Shown here: positions 11,685 to 12,204 of the stretch, piece after piece | Layout: each line of letters opens with the position of its first letter | Numbering within the stretch: position 1 is the stretch's first letter | NCBI GenBank assembly: GCA_943914745.1 | Contig: CALUDF010000055.1 | Location: 1 to 12,204, forward strand | DNA length: 12,204 nucleotides | Reading direction: 5' to 3' | Source: an uncultured Bacteriovorax sp. | GTDB lineage: Bacteria; Bdellovibrionota; Bacteriovoracia; Bacteriovoracales; Bacteriovoracaceae | The notes under the pieces: generated by a model | Seen by the model: only the letters and a program-made list of their open reading frames with translations | Told to the model about the DNA's origin: nothing | The model's database searches: none | Translations under genes and position numbers: made by a program

Positions 11685-12193
11685 CGGTAGGCGCAGAAAT
11701 TATCGCTAACTTGAGAAGAGTACATGGTATCGCCCTTCTTGCTTACTTTGTAGCATTTTGCATAATGAGGTATGTAGCGATAGAGGTCTGGTGCCGCACA
11801 CTTGTTATCGTCCACCTGTGAAGAATACATCGTTTCTCCAGAGCTAGCGACAGCATAACATTTTGAGTAGCTCGTATTATACGTCACTTCACCTCTTGAG
11901 CATAACAAATCGTTAACTTCTGAAGAGAGCATGATGTCATTTGTGTGTGAAACTTTATAGCATTTAGCATATGTTGTTGAGTATTTATAAGCTCCCTCTT
12001 TCGCACAGAATTTATCATCCACCTCAGAAGAGGTCATCAGTTGTCCTGATGCTGTTCTTTTGTAACACTTCATATAAGTAGATGAATAACCATAAAGTTT
12101 TGTCAGCTCAGCGGAACTCTTATACGCGGCAAGGGTGTTAGTATCAAGCACTGGTTTTTTAATAATATCTAATTGAGAAATGACTCTCTTCAT
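11681..12193 (-). CDS. Protein of four tandem cysteine repeats, possibly 5' truncated by the window edge
   Basis: Not recognised as a named family. The visible 170 residues consist mainly of four repeats at 34-63, 69-98, 104-132 and 138-167, each fitting 'Y.Y...Y.KCY....(G)..M.SS[EQ]V.D..C'. There are exactly eight Cys, two per repeat, spaced alternately 20-21 and 14-15 residues, which suggests regular disulfides and an extracytoplasmic location. The first ATG in view (12191-12193) gives no signal peptide (MKRVISQLDIIKKPVLD is not one). The frame stays open for the remaining 11 bases to the edge, so the real start, perhaps with a signal peptide, probably lies outside. The stop codon TAA (11681-11683 on the plus strand) overlaps the queA stop. 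KCYK at each repeat centre recalls the CY modules of the giant lipoprotein, but the rest of the repeat differs. Confidence 0.78.
   Translation of the reverse strand: MKRVISQLDIIKKPVLDTNTLAAYKSSAELTKLYGYSSTYMKCYKRTASGQLMTSSEVDDKFCAKEGAYKYSTTYAKCYKVSHTNDIMLSSEVNDLLCSRGEVTYNTSYSKCYAVASSGETMYSSQVDDNKCAAPDLYRYIPHYAKCYKVSKKGDTMYSSQVSDNFCAYR
11693..12094 (-). repeat. Four tandem 29-30-residue cysteine repeats
   Basis: On the minus strand the units occupy 12005-12094, 11900-11989, 11798-11884 and 11693-11782, with 15-17 nt spacers, for a period of about 34-35 codons. The protein pattern is strongly kept (TYMKCY, TYAKCY, SYSKCY, HYAKCY; SSEVDD, SSEVND, SSQVDD, SSQVSD) while the DNA differs, so the duplications are old and held by selection on the protein. 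Confidence 0.85.
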
Positions 12194-12204
12194 GTTCTGA
12201 ATGG

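Overview
The window looks like chromosomal DNA of a Gram-negative, motile bacterium. The signs are an outer-membrane β-barrel, a lipoprotein with a clear lipobox, chemotaxis genes and a ParA-type ATPase. The chemoreceptor tip sequence (FQTKLLSFNASVEAARAGE), the mid-40s GC content estimated by eye, and the giant Cys-decorated surface lipoprotein fit the Bdellovibrionota, most likely the Bacteriovorax/Peredibacter group. That placement is inference from family resemblance, not from a marker gene. No mobile element, CRISPR array, tRNA or rRNA is visible.

Layout. (1) 1-2161, plus strand: the 3' part of a cheW gene, cut by the left edge, followed after 19 nt by a chemoreceptor (MCP) that lacks a HAMP domain. 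(2) 2188-3105, minus strand: an exported protein with a small periplasmic N-terminal region and a C-terminal β-barrel, convergent with the MCP. (3) 3331-8703, plus strand: a 1790-residue lipoprotein that takes up 44% of the window. It has cadherin/Ig-like repeats, a fibronectin type III domain and a C-terminal formylglycine-generating-enzyme (FGE/C-type-lectin-fold) domain. Several of these domains are interrupted by inserted modules. (4) 8764-10216, plus strand: a probable operon of a DUF486 membrane protein, a ParA/Soj-type ATPase and a 92-residue helical protein whose start overlaps the ATPase gene, closed by a hairpin terminator. (5) 10248-10550, minus strand: a small secreted protein. (6) 10605-11684, plus strand: queA (tRNA queuosine synthesis). 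(7) 11681-12193, minus strand: a protein made of four Cys-containing repeats of about 34 residues, probably continuing past the right edge.

How the genes relate. CheW and the MCP form a receptor/adaptor pair feeding a CheA kinase encoded elsewhere. ParA and the small overlapping protein are translationally linked and probably work together in positioning cargo; there is no parB. The most unusual item is the giant lipoprotein. It carries five copies of a short 'CY...W' cysteine module inserted into two different host domains and just ahead of a third. It also has a helical segment inside its first Ig-like repeat, a phage-structural-protein-like segment inside its FGE domain, and a perfect EF-hand-type calcium loop. 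Much of Part 2 concerns that architecture.
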